Source: Silicimonas sp963779765 (GTDB lineage: Bacteria; Pseudomonadota; Alphaproteobacteria; Rhodobacterales; Rhodobacteraceae). Taken from it: DNA of 64,000 nt. The DNA is taken from positions 558,001 to 622,000 of the forward strand of contig CAVZZP010000002.1 in assembly GCA_963779765.1 (NCBI GenBank), given 5' to 3'. The notes beneath the pieces are model-generated. The model was not told where the DNA came from. It saw nothing but the letters and a program-made list of their open reading frames with translations, and made no database searches. How positions within the stretch are numbered: the stretch's first letter is position 1; each line of letters starts with the position of its first letter. The position numbers and the translations under genes were made by a program. Positions 17,389 through 26,566 of this stretch are shown here, piece by piece.

Positions 17389-18075
17389 TCACCCCTCGCG
17401 GTCGACCCGCTGCAACAGCTTTCGCGCCGCGTCCTGCTCCGCCGCGCGCTTGGAGGACGCGCTGGCGCTTTCGCTCTCGCCCGTGGCAAGCCGCGCCTCG
17501 ACAGTGAACAGCGGCGCGTGGTCCGGTCCCTCGCGCGCGGTCTCGGCATAGGTCGGCGGGACCTGGCCGCGCGCCTGCGCCCATTCCTGAAGCGATGTCT
17601 TGGGGTCGCGCGCGTCCGTCTCGACGCTGCGGATCCGGTCACCCCAGAGCCGCACGACAAGATCGCGCGCCGCCTCGAAGCCCGCGTCGCGGTAAACCGC
17701 GGCGATGACCGCCTCCATCGCGTCGCCGAGAAGAGCCTCCTTCCGCCGTCCGCCGGACATCGTCTCGGACCGCCCGAGCTTCAGGACCGCTCCCAGGTCG
17801 ATCTGCCGGGCGACATCGGCGCAGGTCTCTTTCCGCACAAGCGCGTTGTAGCGCGGCGCAAGCACCCCTTCCGCGGCGTCCCTGTCGGTTTCGATCAGCG
17901 CCTCGGCGATGACGAGTCCCAGAACACGGTCGCCCAGGAACTCGAGCCGCTGGTTGTCGGGCCGTGTGACGGACGAGATGGAAGAGTGCGTGACGGCGCG
18001 GATCAGAAGGTCGTGCCGGGCGAAGCTGTGGCCGAGGCGCCGCTGGAAGGCTTCGAGCTCGGCCGAGAGCCGCAT
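17389..18075 (-). CDS. rnc: Ribonuclease III
   Basis: RNase III (228 residues) cleaves double-stranded RNA in rRNA and mRNA processing. The catalytic signature appears as NQRLEFLGDRVLGLVIAE (residues ~40-57), with the second acidic cluster in LLGDAMEAVIAAVYRDAG. The C-terminal dsRNA-binding domain runs from DPKTSLQEWAQARG to the end. The ATG overlaps the lepB stop as TGATG. The order acpS-lepB-rnc is the conserved alphaproteobacterial arrangement; era, usually next, is not seen downstream. Confidence 0.95.
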   Translation of the reverse strand: MRLSAELEAFQRRLGHSFARHDLLIRAVTHSSISSVTRPDNQRLEFLGDRVLGLVIAEALIETDRDAAEGVLAPRYNALVRKETCADVARQIDLGAVLKLGRSETMSGGRRKEALLGDAMEAVIAAVYRDAGFEAARDLVVRLWGDRIRSVETDARDPKTSLQEWAQARGQVPPTYAETAREGPDHAPLFTVEARLATGESESASASSKRAAEQDAARKLLQRVDREG

Positions 18076-18869
18076 CAGTCGATCCGCTTGAAGAACCGGT
18101 CGGGCCGCCAGGTCCAGACGAAGAACAGGCTGCGACCGGCGGAAGAGAACATCACCCGGTCGGCGCGGCCGATGAGGTGGTCGAACGGGACGAAACCCAC
18201 GCCTCCGGCGGCCTGTGGCACCCGGCTGTCGGTCGAGTTGTCACGGTTGTCGCCCATGAAGAAGAACTCGCCTTCGGGCACAGTGAAGACGCCGGTGTTG
18301 TCGAGACGTCCCGCGCTGACATCGAGGACCGAATGCTGGACGCCATTGGGCAAGGTTTCGACCGCCTGGTCCTTGGTGCAGGCATCGCCCTCGCGCGGTG
18401 CGCGTTCCTGGCAAAGCGGATAGGACCCGATCGGTCCCTGGCGCTCGTAGGTCTCGACGAACTGGCCGTCGGCGACCTGCGGCACGGGACTGCCGTTAAG
18501 GAAGATCTGGCCCGACTGCATCTGGATCGTGTCACCCGGAAGGCCGATCACGCGTTTGATGAAGTCCTGCCCGTTGACCGGGTGGCGGAAGACGACGACA
18601 TCGCCGCGCTCGGGCATCGTGCCCATGATCCGGCCGTCGATGGGGCACATCGCGAAGGGGCAGGAAAACTGCGAATAGCCGTAGGCCATCTTGTTGACGA
18701 AGAGGAAGTCGCCGATCAGCAGCGTGTCCTTCATCGATCCCGACGGGATCCAGAAGGGCTGGAAGAACAGCGTCCGGAAAACCCCCGCGATCAGAAGCGC
18801 GTAGACCACTGTCTTGATGGTCTCGACGATCCCGTCCATCAGGGATCCCTCGGTCTCGCCGCCGCTCAT
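18075..18869 (-). CDS. lepB: Signal peptidase I
   Basis: Leader peptidase (264 residues from the ATG at 18869, preceded by AGGA; longer in-frame starts are not needed) removes signal peptides from secreted proteins at the periplasmic face. A TM anchor at about 15-35 precedes the catalytic serine motif FWIPSGSMKDTL. The lysine motif is GDVVVFRHPVNGQDFIKRVI, and the C-terminal box is GEFFFMGDNRDNSTDSR. The stop overlaps the rnc start. It is preceded by acpS with a 132-bp gap that holds its leader. Confidence 0.95.
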   Translation of the reverse strand: MSGGETEGSLMDGIVETIKTVVYALLIAGVFRTLFFQPFWIPSGSMKDTLLIGDFLFVNKMAYGYSQFSCPFAMCPIDGRIMGTMPERGDVVVFRHPVNGQDFIKRVIGLPGDTIQMQSGQIFLNGSPVPQVADGQFVETYERQGPIGSYPLCQERAPREGDACTKDQAVETLPNGVQHSVLDVSAGRLDNTGVFTVPEGEFFFMGDNRDNSTDSRVPQAAGGVGFVPFDHLIGRADRVMFSSAGRSLFFVWTWRPDRFFKRID

Positions 18870-19001
18870 GGTGGTCCTGCCTCTGTTAGCTTCGCGTTTC
18901 ATGGGTGGTGGGCCGGAGAGTGTCAAGTTGGACCCTGGGTCCAACCGTCGGTCCAGAGCTTGAGCGGAAGGTCGCCCTCGCCCCGGAAATGGCCGGGGCG
19001 A

Positions 19002-19406
19002 TCAGCCGGTGAGGGGACGCGCTTCGATCACGACGAAGGCCTGCGCCCAGGGATGGTCGTCGGTCAGGGTAACGTGGATGATCGCCTCGTGGCCGGGCGG
19101 CGTCATTTCGGTCAGACGCTCACGCGCCCAGCCTGTCACGGACATGACGGGCTGTCCGGTGCGCAGGTTCGACACGGCCATGTCGCGCCAGGCGATCCCC
19201 ATGCGCAGGCCGGTCCCAAGGGCTTTGGAGCAGGCTTCTTTCGCCGCCCACCTCTTGGCGTAGGTGCCCGCGGTATCACTGCGACGCTCGGCCTTCCTCT
19301 GCTCGATCTCGGTGAAGCAACGATTCCGGAACCTGTCCCCGAAGCGGTCGAGCGTGCGTTCGATCCGCTCGATGTTGCAGAGATCGGTCCCGATGCCGAG
19401 GATCAC
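19002..19406 (-). CDS. acpS: Holo-[acyl-carrier-protein] synthase
   Basis: AcpS (134 residues) transfers 4'-phosphopantetheine from CoA to acyl carrier protein. Motifs are the N-terminal MILGIGTDLCNIERIE and KRWAAKEACSKALGTG, which supply the Mg2+-binding Asp and Glu. It is the usual upstream neighbour of lepB. Its start overlaps by 4 bp the stop of a small secreted protein gene. In relatives pdxJ often occupies that upstream place; it is absent here. Confidence 0.94.
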   Translation of the reverse strand: MILGIGTDLCNIERIERTLDRFGDRFRNRCFTEIEQRKAERRSDTAGTYAKRWAAKEACSKALGTGLRMGIAWRDMAVSNLRTGQPVMSVTGWARERLTEMTPPGHEAIIHVTLTDDHPWAQAFVVIEARPLTG

Positions 19407-19858
19407 GACCCGAAGTCCTCGGCGGTGATCTCTCCCGTCGCTTGATTGAGCATGACCTCGAGGATCCCTTCGTCGAACATCGTCGTCTCGGGATTGTAGA
19501 CCCGCATCGGAACGCCAAGCCGTAGGCCCGTCGCGGGATCGTAGTCGGTTTCGAGACCTTCAAGCGACATCGACGCGTAGCCCATCGTGCCGTCGAACGA
19601 CACGAGGCGGCACTGACGGATCCCAAGCTCGTCGTAGGGCGGCGAGACGATCATCAGGTGGAAAGGTGCGGCGGCGGGCTCGACCGTGTCCATCAGGGCG
19701 ATACGCACCGCGCCGCTTGCGAAAGTGCGGGTGTTGTCCTCCCAGGGTTCGGCGATGGCTTCCGCGCGCGAGGCGTAGCCGTCGTCGCAAGGGCGCACTT
19801 CGGCCGCGGCGGCGGGAAGGGCGAGGACGGCCAGGAGAGGGACGGCGAGGCTGCGCAT
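19403..19858 (-). CDS. Hypothetical exported protein
   Basis: This 151-residue protein begins with a signal peptide (MRSLAVPLLAVLALPAAAAE), with GGAGA upstream of the ATG at 19858; the longer frame to 19999 lacks support. Two cysteines lie in the mature part (near PCDDGY and RQCRLVSF) and could form a disulfide in the periplasm. I do not recognise the family. Its stop overlaps the acpS start (ATGA), so it may be cotranscribed with acpS-lepB-rnc, and it is divergent from a lipoprotein gene. Confidence 0.75.
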   Translation of the reverse strand: MRSLAVPLLAVLALPAAAAEVRPCDDGYASRAEAIAEPWEDNTRTFASGAVRIALMDTVEPAAAPFHLMIVSPPYDELGIRQCRLVSFDGTMGYASMSLEGLETDYDPATGLRLGVPMRVYNPETTMFDEGILEVMLNQATGEITAEDFGS

Positions 19859-19931
19859 GGGCTGTCTCCGGTAACGGGTTCTTTGCGATCCAGAGATAAG
19901 CCGGGCCGACCGGAACACAAAGGGGCACCTC

Positions 19932-20495
19932 ATGCGCCGTCTCCTTCTCCTCGCAGTCACGATGCTCGCTGGCTGCGGCGGGCAGGCCTGGAATACCACC
20001 GTCGCCGACCATCCGCAGGTCCGCGACGCGATGCTGGCGAGCGTCGTTCCCGGTCAGACCACCGAAAAGCGCTTCGTCTCTCAGTGGGGGATGCCGACCC
20101 AGAAGATCAATGAAGGGGCGGAGATCTCGTACGTCTATCGCAACATGACGAACCCGCCCGGCTACTACGCACCACAGTTCGGAACCAGCGCGGAATTCGT
20201 CGTGGCGGTGTTCCAGTACGGGCTCGCCATCGGCGCCTATTCCTCGGACACGCAGGGCTGCCGCGCGACCTTCGCGCCGCGCCCGCCGGGGCCGAACCTG
20301 GACAATCCCTCGACCGTCCACGCCGTCAACTGCGGCGTCGTCTACGACGGCTCAACCGAGCATCACCCGATCCGCGAGGGCATCGCCTGGATCGTTAACA
20401 GCGGCCGTTCCGGCGCAGGACGGCCGCGCGTCGCCGGGCCAGCGCCGCAGCCCGGCGTGACCGACGACAGCTACGGCGGAGGCAAGCTGAAATAA
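19932..20495 (+). CDS. Hypothetical lipoprotein
   Basis: A 187-residue lipoprotein: the lipobox LAGC sits at residues ~12-15 after MRRLLLLAVTM, so the mature protein starts at that cysteine and is membrane-anchored. The mature part has a segment like SmpA/BamE-type small lipoproteins (VVPGQTTEKRFVSQWGMPTQ), followed by a Pro/Gly-rich tail. The BamE-like resemblance is weak. The gene is divergent from the small exported protein and followed 73 bp later by pncB. Confidence 0.75.
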   Translation: MRRLLLLAVTMLAGCGGQAWNTTVADHPQVRDAMLASVVPGQTTEKRFVSQWGMPTQKINEGAEISYVYRNMTNPPGYYAPQFGTSAEFVVAVFQYGLAIGAYSSDTQGCRATFAPRPPGPNLDNPSTVHAVNCGVVYDGSTEHHPIREGIAWIVNSGRSGAGRPRVAGPAPQPGVTDDSYGGGKLK

Positions 20496-20568
20496 CCGCC
20501 AAGGGCCTCCGGTGCTGGACAACACCCTGACTTCCTTGGCACACAAGCGCGTCAAGGGAGGCTCGGAC

Positions 20569-21862
20569 ATGGTCGATATCGCCGCGCGCGTCTGGAACCA
20601 CAAGTGGAAGATCGACCCGATCGTCCGCTCCCTGATCGACACCGATTTCTACAAGCTTCTCATGTGCCAGTCGGTATTCCGCAACCGGCCCGACACCCGC
20701 GTCACCTTCAGCCTCATCAACCGCACCAAGGACATCCGCCTCGCCGAGTTGGTCGACGAGGGCGAGCTGCGCGAACAGCTCGACCACATCCGCTCGCTGT
20801 CGCTGAGCCGGGGGGAATCCACTTGGCTGCGCGGCAATACCTTCTACGGCAAGCGCCAGATGTTCCGCCCCGACTTCATGGAGTGGTTCGAGGGCCTGCG
20901 CCTGCCGCCCTATGAGCTGGAGAAGAAGGACGGACAATTCGAGCTGACCTTCGAAGGCGCCTGGCCGGAAGTGATGATGTGGGAAATCCCCGCCCTGGCT
21001 GTCCTGATGGAGCTCCGGTCCCGCGCCGTGTTGAAGGATTTGGGCAAGTTCGAGCTTCAGGTGCTTTACGCCCGCGCCATGACGCGGACCTGGGAAAAGG
21101 TCGAGCGTCTGCGCGCCATAGACGACCTCAAGCTCGCGGACTTCGGCACCCGGCGCCGGCACAGCTTCCTGTGGCAGGACTGGTGCGTGCAGGCATTGCA
21201 GGAAGGTCTGGGAAGCGCGTTCATCGGGACGTCGAATTGCCTCATCGCCAAGAACCGCGACCTCGAGGCAATCGGCACGAACGCCCACGAATTGCCGATG
21301 GTCTATTCCGCGCTGGCCGACAGCGACGAGGAGCTGTCGCAGGCGCCCTACCGCGTGCTGGCCGACTGGCAAGAAGAGCATGACGGCAACCTGCGCATCA
21401 TCCTTCCCGACACCTACGGTACCGACCAGTTCCTCAAGAATGCCCCCGACTGGCTGGCGGGCTGGACCGGCATCCGGATCGACTTCGGGCGATCCGGCCG
21501 AGGGCGCCGAGACCGCTATCGCGTGGTGGAAGGCGCGCGGCGAGGATCCGAAGCGCAAGCTCATCATCTTCTCGGACGGGCTCGACGTGGAAAAAATCGT
21601 CGAGCTTCACGACCGCTTCGCCGGACGCGCGCGCGTCAGCTTCGGCTGGGGCACGATGCTGACGAATGATTTCCGCGGCCTCGTGCCTGGCGACGGATTG
21701 GCGCCCTTCAGCCTCGTTTGCAAGGCGGTCAGCGCAAACGGCCGCCCTACCGTCAAGCTGTCCGACAACCCGCGCAAAGCCATGGGGCCCGAGGACGAGA
21801 TCGTGCGCTACAAGCGCGTCTTCGGCGTGGGTGCTCAGGATGAGATCGAGGTCGTCGTCTGA
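20569..21862 (+). CDS. pncB: Nicotinate phosphoribosyltransferase, one-base frameshift
   Basis: PncB converts nicotinate and PRPP to nicotinate mononucleotide in NAD salvage. The start at 20569 (MVDIAARVWNHKWKID) has AAGGGAGG 8 bp upstream. Family blocks are SLIDTDFYKLLMCQ, FGTRRRHSFLWQDWC, GTSNCLIAKN and, in the second frame, KLIIFSDGLDVEKI and SFGWGTMLTNDF. An extra T at 21484-21485 splits the frame at the motif expected to read IDSGDPAEGAETA; without it the protein is 430 residues, the normal length. A real knockout cannot be excluded, but an indel error is more likely. Confidence 0.9.
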
Positions 21863-21866
21863 GGCC

Positions 21867-22556
21867 TCAAAAGCGGACGCGCGCCTTGATGGGCAGGTGA
21901 TCCGAGGCCACGCGCGTCACGCGGTTCTCGATCACGGACGCATCGGTCAGCGTCACACTGCCGTTGAGCGCGAACCGGTCCAGCGCCGCGACAGGCCGCG
22001 ACGCGTGGTAAGTCCGGCCGGGAGAGTGAACTTCGAAGCCCGTCAGCGCTTCGAGCCCGTGCTCGGTCGACCATTCGTTGAAGTCGCCCATGATGACCGT
22101 CGGCATCTCGTCCATCGCCTCGAGCCGCGTGCGGATCGTGGCAAGCTGCTGACGGCGCGACGACCGGACGAGCCCAAGGTGGACGGCGACGATCCGCAGA
22201 CCCTTTCCCTTGCCTGTTACGTCGACCACAAGCGCCCCACGCGGCTCGAACCCCGGCAGGTGGATCGAGTGGCGTGCCGCGACCTTCAGGTGCGGTGCCA
22301 GAAGGATCGCGTTGCCATGCCAGCCGATCGAGCAATCGTGGCCGCCCGCGTCGGCGGGCTCCATCCCGATCTCACGCTCGACGATGTCCGTTGTCAGGGC
22401 GGCCGGACGGCGACCCAGACGCTTGTCCGCTTCCTGAAGCGCCACGACGTCGGCTTCGAGACTGGCGATCACCGAAGCTATGCGGTGAGGATCGCGCCGA
22501 CGATCCAGCCCGATGCACTTCCGTATATTCCAAGTCGCCAGCGTGAGGGACGTCAT
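21867..22556 (-). CDS. Endonuclease/exonuclease/phosphatase family protein
   Basis: A 229-residue EEP-fold hydrolase. It has the N-terminal TLATWNIRKCIGLD with the metal-binding Asn, then VALQEADKRL with the catalytic Glu, IVAVHLGLV, VIMGDFNEWS and the C-terminal VASDHLPIKA, which contains the catalytic histidine. Such stand-alone proteins act on phosphodiesters or phospholipid headgroups; the substrate is not predictable. It converges on pncB with 4 bp between stops, and its start at 22556 lies 42 bp from the divergent DUF2238 gene. Confidence 0.88.
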   Translation of the reverse strand: MTSLTLATWNIRKCIGLDRRRDPHRIASVIASLEADVVALQEADKRLGRRPAALTTDIVEREIGMEPADAGGHDCSIGWHGNAILLAPHLKVAARHSIHLPGFEPRGALVVDVTGKGKGLRIVAVHLGLVRSSRRQQLATIRTRLEAMDEMPTVIMGDFNEWSTEHGLEALTGFEVHSPGRTYHASRPVAALDRFALNGSVTLTDASVIENRVTRVASDHLPIKARVRF

Positions 22557-22597
22557 GCCGCCCTTTTCCTTTCGCTTTCGCGTATCATATTTGAACC

Positions 22598-23257
22598 ATG
22601 ATCGACCGCAGGGACATTCCCTACACCACCTGGGTTATCTGGGGCGTGCTCGTCGCCTCAGCAACCTGGGGTCTGTTCAGCCTGCACTGGACCAACACCA
22701 TCGTGTCGATTGCGGCACTTCTTCTCACCGTCCTGCCGGTCACCTTTGCGGAACGCTACAAAATTCGGCTCCCCCTGCCCTTCATGGCGGCGATCTCGAT
22801 CTTCGTGTTCTCGACGCTCTTCCTGGGCGAGGTCTTCGACTTCTACGAGCGATTCTGGTGGTGGGACCTTGTCCTGCACGGCATCTCGGCCGTGGGCTTC
22901 GGGATTGTCGGCTTCCTGTTCGTCTTCTACCTGTTCCAAGGCGATCTCTACGCAGCACCGCCTTGGGCGCTTGCCCTCTTTGCCTTCTCCTTCGCCGTGA
23001 CCATCGGGACGATGTGGGAAATCTTTGAGTTCGCCATGGACCAGTCGTTCGGCCTCAACATGCAGAAGAGCGGCCTCGTCGATACTATGTCGGACCTGAT
23101 CGTCGACGCCTGCGGAGCGTTCATCGGTTCCTTCTCGGGTTTTCTCTGGCTCAAGGGCATCCAGCACGGTCTGTCGCCCTTGATCGAGGAATTCGTCCAG
23201 CGCAACCGCACCGGCTTTCACAAGCTGCGCCGCCGCGACCGTACGCCGTCCGAATGA
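22598..23257 (+). CDS. DUF2238-family membrane protein
   Basis: A 219-residue integral membrane protein with about six hydrophobic helices, resembling the DUF2238/YjdF family. Conserved-looking polar motifs lie in and near the membrane: GEVFDFYERFWWWDLVLHG, GTMWEIFEFAMDQ, and DTMSDLIVDACGAFIG. Function is unknown for the family. Its stop overlaps the start of a small membrane protein gene (ATGA), so the two are coupled. Confidence 0.82.
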   Translation: MIDRRDIPYTTWVIWGVLVASATWGLFSLHWTNTIVSIAALLLTVLPVTFAERYKIRLPLPFMAAISIFVFSTLFLGEVFDFYERFWWWDLVLHGISAVGFGIVGFLFVFYLFQGDLYAAPPWALALFAFSFAVTIGTMWEIFEFAMDQSFGLNMQKSGLVDTMSDLIVDACGAFIGSFSGFLWLKGIQHGLSPLIEEFVQRNRTGFHKLRRRDRTPSE

Positions 23258-23487
23258 TGCCGCCGCTCGTCCGCCTCTACGTCCGCGAGACGCTGCTGGG
23301 GCTGGCGCTTGGGATCCTGTTCAGCATGGCGCTCGTGGTGCTGAACATCGGCAACCTCCGGCACCTGATCGACACGGTCGAAGGAGGGTGGCTGGCGTTC
23401 CTGATGCTGTCGTTCTTCAACGGAATCGTCTTCGCAGGCGTGCAGTTCGGCGTGCGCGTCATGCTAATGGCCGAACGGGACGACTGA
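23254..23487 (+). CDS. Small two-helix membrane protein
   Basis: A 77-residue protein with two hydrophobic helices (LLGLALGILFSMALVVLNI and LAFLMLSFFNGIVFAGVQFG) and short polar ends. Its start overlaps the stop of the DUF2238 gene and it likely works with it in the inner membrane. I do not recognise the family. It converges on the ClpP-fold gene with 3 bp between stops. Confidence 0.72.
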   Translation: MMPPLVRLYVRETLLGLALGILFSMALVVLNIGNLRHLIDTVEGGWLAFLMLSFFNGIVFAGVQFGVRVMLMAERDD

Positions 23488-23490
23488 GGT

Positions 23491-24231
23491 TCAGCCGCCG
23501 AAAGCCAGGCGATATCGCTCAAGCTCTTCGGGAATGAGGACATAGATCTCCTCGGGCGGCGTCGTCAGGGCGTGCTGCATCAGCAATGGGTCGACACCCA
23601 TCTCGTCGAGGAAGGCCATCACCATGCCTTGCCCTCGCTGGACGTCCTCGACGGCAAGGAACGCGGGCAAAAGGGAGTTTTCGCCGAAATAGTGCTGGTG
23701 GACACCCACGCGGGACGACCTCGGCACGTCGCGCGTCACGCCTCCGGCCAACATGTAGGGACAGGCCGAGAAGCAGACCCCGCCGGATGCAATGGCGCTC
23801 GATGCGTCGGCCGCACGAATGGCGCGTCCGATTTCGAGCGCATCCATGACCGATCCGCCGGGGCTGTCGAGCGTCACGGTTTCGATGCTGCGCGACGCGA
23901 GCAACTCGGCCACGCGCGTGCCATCTCCGGCGGCTATGGTGCCGCGCAGGACCAAGCTGTCGCCTTCGGGCAGGATCGACAGCCGGTCAGGATAAGTCTC
24001 GCCGCCAGGCATGGCCTCGCGTCGCGCCGGATCGCCTGGAACGCCCGAGGGGTCGTACTGCCGGCGCTGGTCGCCTGGGCGGATCGGCTGATCGAGGGAG
24101 GGCGCATCGGCCGAACGGAACGGCGAGCCGGTGTAGGCGCCGCCGAGATCGCCCACGACGAGAGCGAGCGCTATGAAGGCCTGGAAGCCCAGAAGCCAGC
24201 GCAGGCTGCGCGAGACGGTGAGCTCTCTCAT
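23491..24231 (-). CDS. COG3904-type ClpP-fold periplasmic protein
   Basis: A 246-residue protein with an N-terminal membrane anchor (LLGFQAFIALALVVGDLGG) and a ClpP/crotonase-like domain: VTLDSPGGSVMDALEIGRAI, then ASGGVCFSACPYMLAGG and RVGVHQHYFGE. Relatives are annotated COG3904 (predicted periplasmic). The SACP segment sits where Clp-type serine nucleophiles lie and a histidine pair follows, so hydrolase activity is possible but unproven. Its start overlaps the stop of the upstream membrane protein gene (ATGA), forming a two-gene unit. A second, lipoprotein-like member of the same group lies at 45.4 kb. Confidence 0.75.
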   Translation of the reverse strand: MRELTVSRSLRWLLGFQAFIALALVVGDLGGAYTGSPFRSADAPSLDQPIRPGDQRRQYDPSGVPGDPARREAMPGGETYPDRLSILPEGDSLVLRGTIAAGDGTRVAELLASRSIETVTLDSPGGSVMDALEIGRAIRAADASSAIASGGVCFSACPYMLAGGVTRDVPRSSRVGVHQHYFGENSLLPAFLAVEDVQRGQGMVMAFLDEMGVDPLLMQHALTTPPEEIYVLIPEELERYRLAFGG

Positions 24232-25514
24232 TCGGGTTTCGTCCGGATAGGGACCGGGGGTGTCGCGGGCCGGGCCGGCGGTTCAGCGGTATGGCCGAGT
24301 ACATCCTCGACATCCCGGGCCGCGCGAAGGGCGGCGCGCAATTCGGCGAGCGTCAGGGTATCCTCCACCGACACTCGGTCTCGGCCCGCGCGAATGGCGG
24401 ACTGAACAATCGTCAGGATGAAGACGAGAACCGCCGGAAGGAGGTCGATGGCGATGGCACCGGCCCATGACGGGATGAAGTTGCCCGCGTAACGAATGAC
24501 GGCATCGGCGGTGGAGATGGGGGTATAGACCGTCTCCTCCGGCTGCTCCATCGCCATGACCTCGGCTGCGGCGGCCCGAAGCGTCTCGGCCCTTTGCCCC
24601 AGAACGTCGAGGACACTCGTAATCGTTTCGGCCTGTCCCGTGCGGATGTCGTCGGTGGCGCCGTCGAGCCTCGGCATGACGACGGTGGCCGACAAATCCT
24701 GCGCCGCCCGTTCGACCAAGGGCGCGACCGACAGTTGGCGAAGCTGCGTGACGATCCCGGCAAGACGCACCGCCTCTTCGGAGAATTCCACCGAACGCGC
24801 CTCGACCGGCCCCGGCTCGACCGTCAGGCCGCGCATCCGCGACAGTATCTCGTTACCCTGCTGGAAGGCGGCCTCGACCAGCGGCTCCTGTGCCACGATC
24901 TGGGCTTCCAGCGCCTCCAACTCGTCGGCCTTCTGAGTGAGAACGCGAAACACGGCACCCCGACCGGCGACGCCAGACAGGTCGCCCGTCGCCTCCTGCG
25001 CGCTCAGGTCGTCGAAGGACTGGCGCACACGCTCGACATCGCGGCTGAGACCTTGCCCCGAGACCGCTATGGCATGGGCTCGCTCAAGCGAGGACTGATA
25101 GTCCTGCACTGTCCGCGCGAGGTGCTGCTCCACAGCCGCCGCGCCGGCAAGTGCTGCCGCGTTCAGCCAGGACGACATCGCCACGATCGCAACGCATCCA
25201 AGCGCCATCGACAGCAGAAGTCCCATTCGGGCCGAAGCGCCGCGCACGGCGGGCAGAAGGCGCATCATGTAGGACCAGAAGACGAAGATGCCGACCGAGA
25301 CCGCGACCGAATAGGCGAGGGCTGCAAAGGTTGTCAGCGCGCCCGTGTCGTCGAGAAGGCCGCGCACGCCGAGGTAGGTGTAGATGCCCGAGGCCGCCGC
25401 GAGCACGCCAAGCGCCGTGCCGGTGAAGGTGTCGAGCCAGCCAAGATGACCCTCGAGCGCCTTCGCATCGCGGGCCGCGCGGGCTTCCGCCTCGCTCATC
25501 GTCCTGTCGTCCAT
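24228..25514 (-). CDS. Membrane protein with long helical domain
   Basis: A 428-residue protein of no family I recognise. Three hydrophobic helices (about residues 25-50, 57-80 and 91-118) are followed by a ~230-residue, Ala/Glu/Gln-rich, probably coiled-coil region (QDYQSSLERAHAIAVSGQGL; LTQKADELEALEAQIVAQEP). A fourth helix (AIAIDLLPAVLVFILTIVQS) and a Pro-rich tail complete it. The start at 25514 has GGGAGA upstream; the longer frame is unsupported. It overlaps the downstream ClpP-fold gene by 4 bp, implying the products work together. Confidence 0.75.
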   Translation of the reverse strand: MDDRTMSEAEARAARDAKALEGHLGWLDTFTGTALGVLAAASGIYTYLGVRGLLDDTGALTTFAALAYSVAVSVGIFVFWSYMMRLLPAVRGASARMGLLLSMALGCVAIVAMSSWLNAAALAGAAAVEQHLARTVQDYQSSLERAHAIAVSGQGLSRDVERVRQSFDDLSAQEATGDLSGVAGRGAVFRVLTQKADELEALEAQIVAQEPLVEAAFQQGNEILSRMRGLTVEPGPVEARSVEFSEEAVRLAGIVTQLRQLSVAPLVERAAQDLSATVVMPRLDGATDDIRTGQAETITSVLDVLGQRAETLRAAAAEVMAMEQPEETVYTPISTADAVIRYAGNFIPSWAGAIAIDLLPAVLVFILTIVQSAIRAGRDRVSVEDTLTLAELRAALRAARDVEDVLGHTAEPPARPATPPVPIRTKPE

Positions 25515-25818
25515 GTAAAATCTCCCGGCCGGTCCGCTGTTATATGGGGCCGGGTCGGCGGGAGAAAAGTGACGGGACCACCGCAACCGTAGGGGCAACT
25601 AAATTCCCGAGGACCCGTTTTCACAGGTGGGCGCCAGGTAGCCGGACCACGATCCGGTCAGAGCCAGCTCCCTCGGAAGTATTTAAGGCCACCGGAATTT
25701 GACCCCGGCACGGGAAGGGCAGTACCCGCCACCGCCGAGATGTAAGCGTCACGCTCGCCTCCGGCAAGGGCCTCCTTGGGGCTTGTCAACTGTTTACCTT
25801 TTGTTCACACTTGAGGAC
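25515..25818. promoter_or_regulatory. Intergenic region with LexA-like box before mmcB
   Basis: This 304-bp spacer between divergent genes contains no credible small gene. At 25792-25806 it has GTTT, seven bases, GTTC, one mismatch from the alphaproteobacterial LexA box GTTC-N7-GTTC. The box ends 12 bp before the mmcB ATG, so it would lie in the promoter or early leader. The rest holds nothing I recognise. Confidence 0.5.
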
Positions 25819-26251
<433 letters not shown>

Positions 26252-26274
<23 letters not shown>

Positions 26275-26467
26275 AGGACGTGTCGCCCTGCGCCCGCGCC
26301 TTCGCCGCGGCGGCGCGGATCTCGTCGGCGATCTCCTCGGCTTCTTCCGGCTCGAAATCCATCGGTATCTGGATGCCGTTCCCCTCGATGTAGAGCCGGA
26401 CCATGCCAAGGCTTGTCGGCCCGATCTGGAGGTTCGCCTCGACGTTGCTTTCCTTGTTGATGCCCAT
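26252..26467 (-). CDS. DUF6324-family small protein
   Basis: A 71-residue protein matching the small DUF6324 family seen in Rhodobacteraceae: ANLQIGPTSLGMVRLYIEG and IPMDFEPEEAEEIADEIRAA, then a short basic tail. The start at 26467 is chosen over the longer frame because GGAG lies about 10 bp upstream and the extra N-terminus is low-complexity. The function is unknown. Its 3' end overlaps the 3' end of mmcB on the other strand. Confidence 0.76.
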
Positions 26468-26566
26468 GTCCGCTGTCTCCGTTCCGCGCGGCAGGTAGCG
26501 CGAGGCCGAACGCCCGGCAAGCGCCATTCGCTTGACTCAGTCAAATGATTTGCGCATCGTCGTGAT

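Noticed and set aside
14970..21490. CcrM (GANTC) methylation sites as the cause of the frame errors
   Set aside because: The frcB and pncB breaks would restore GAGTC and GACTC, but the other ten do not restore GANTC, so it cannot be the general cause.
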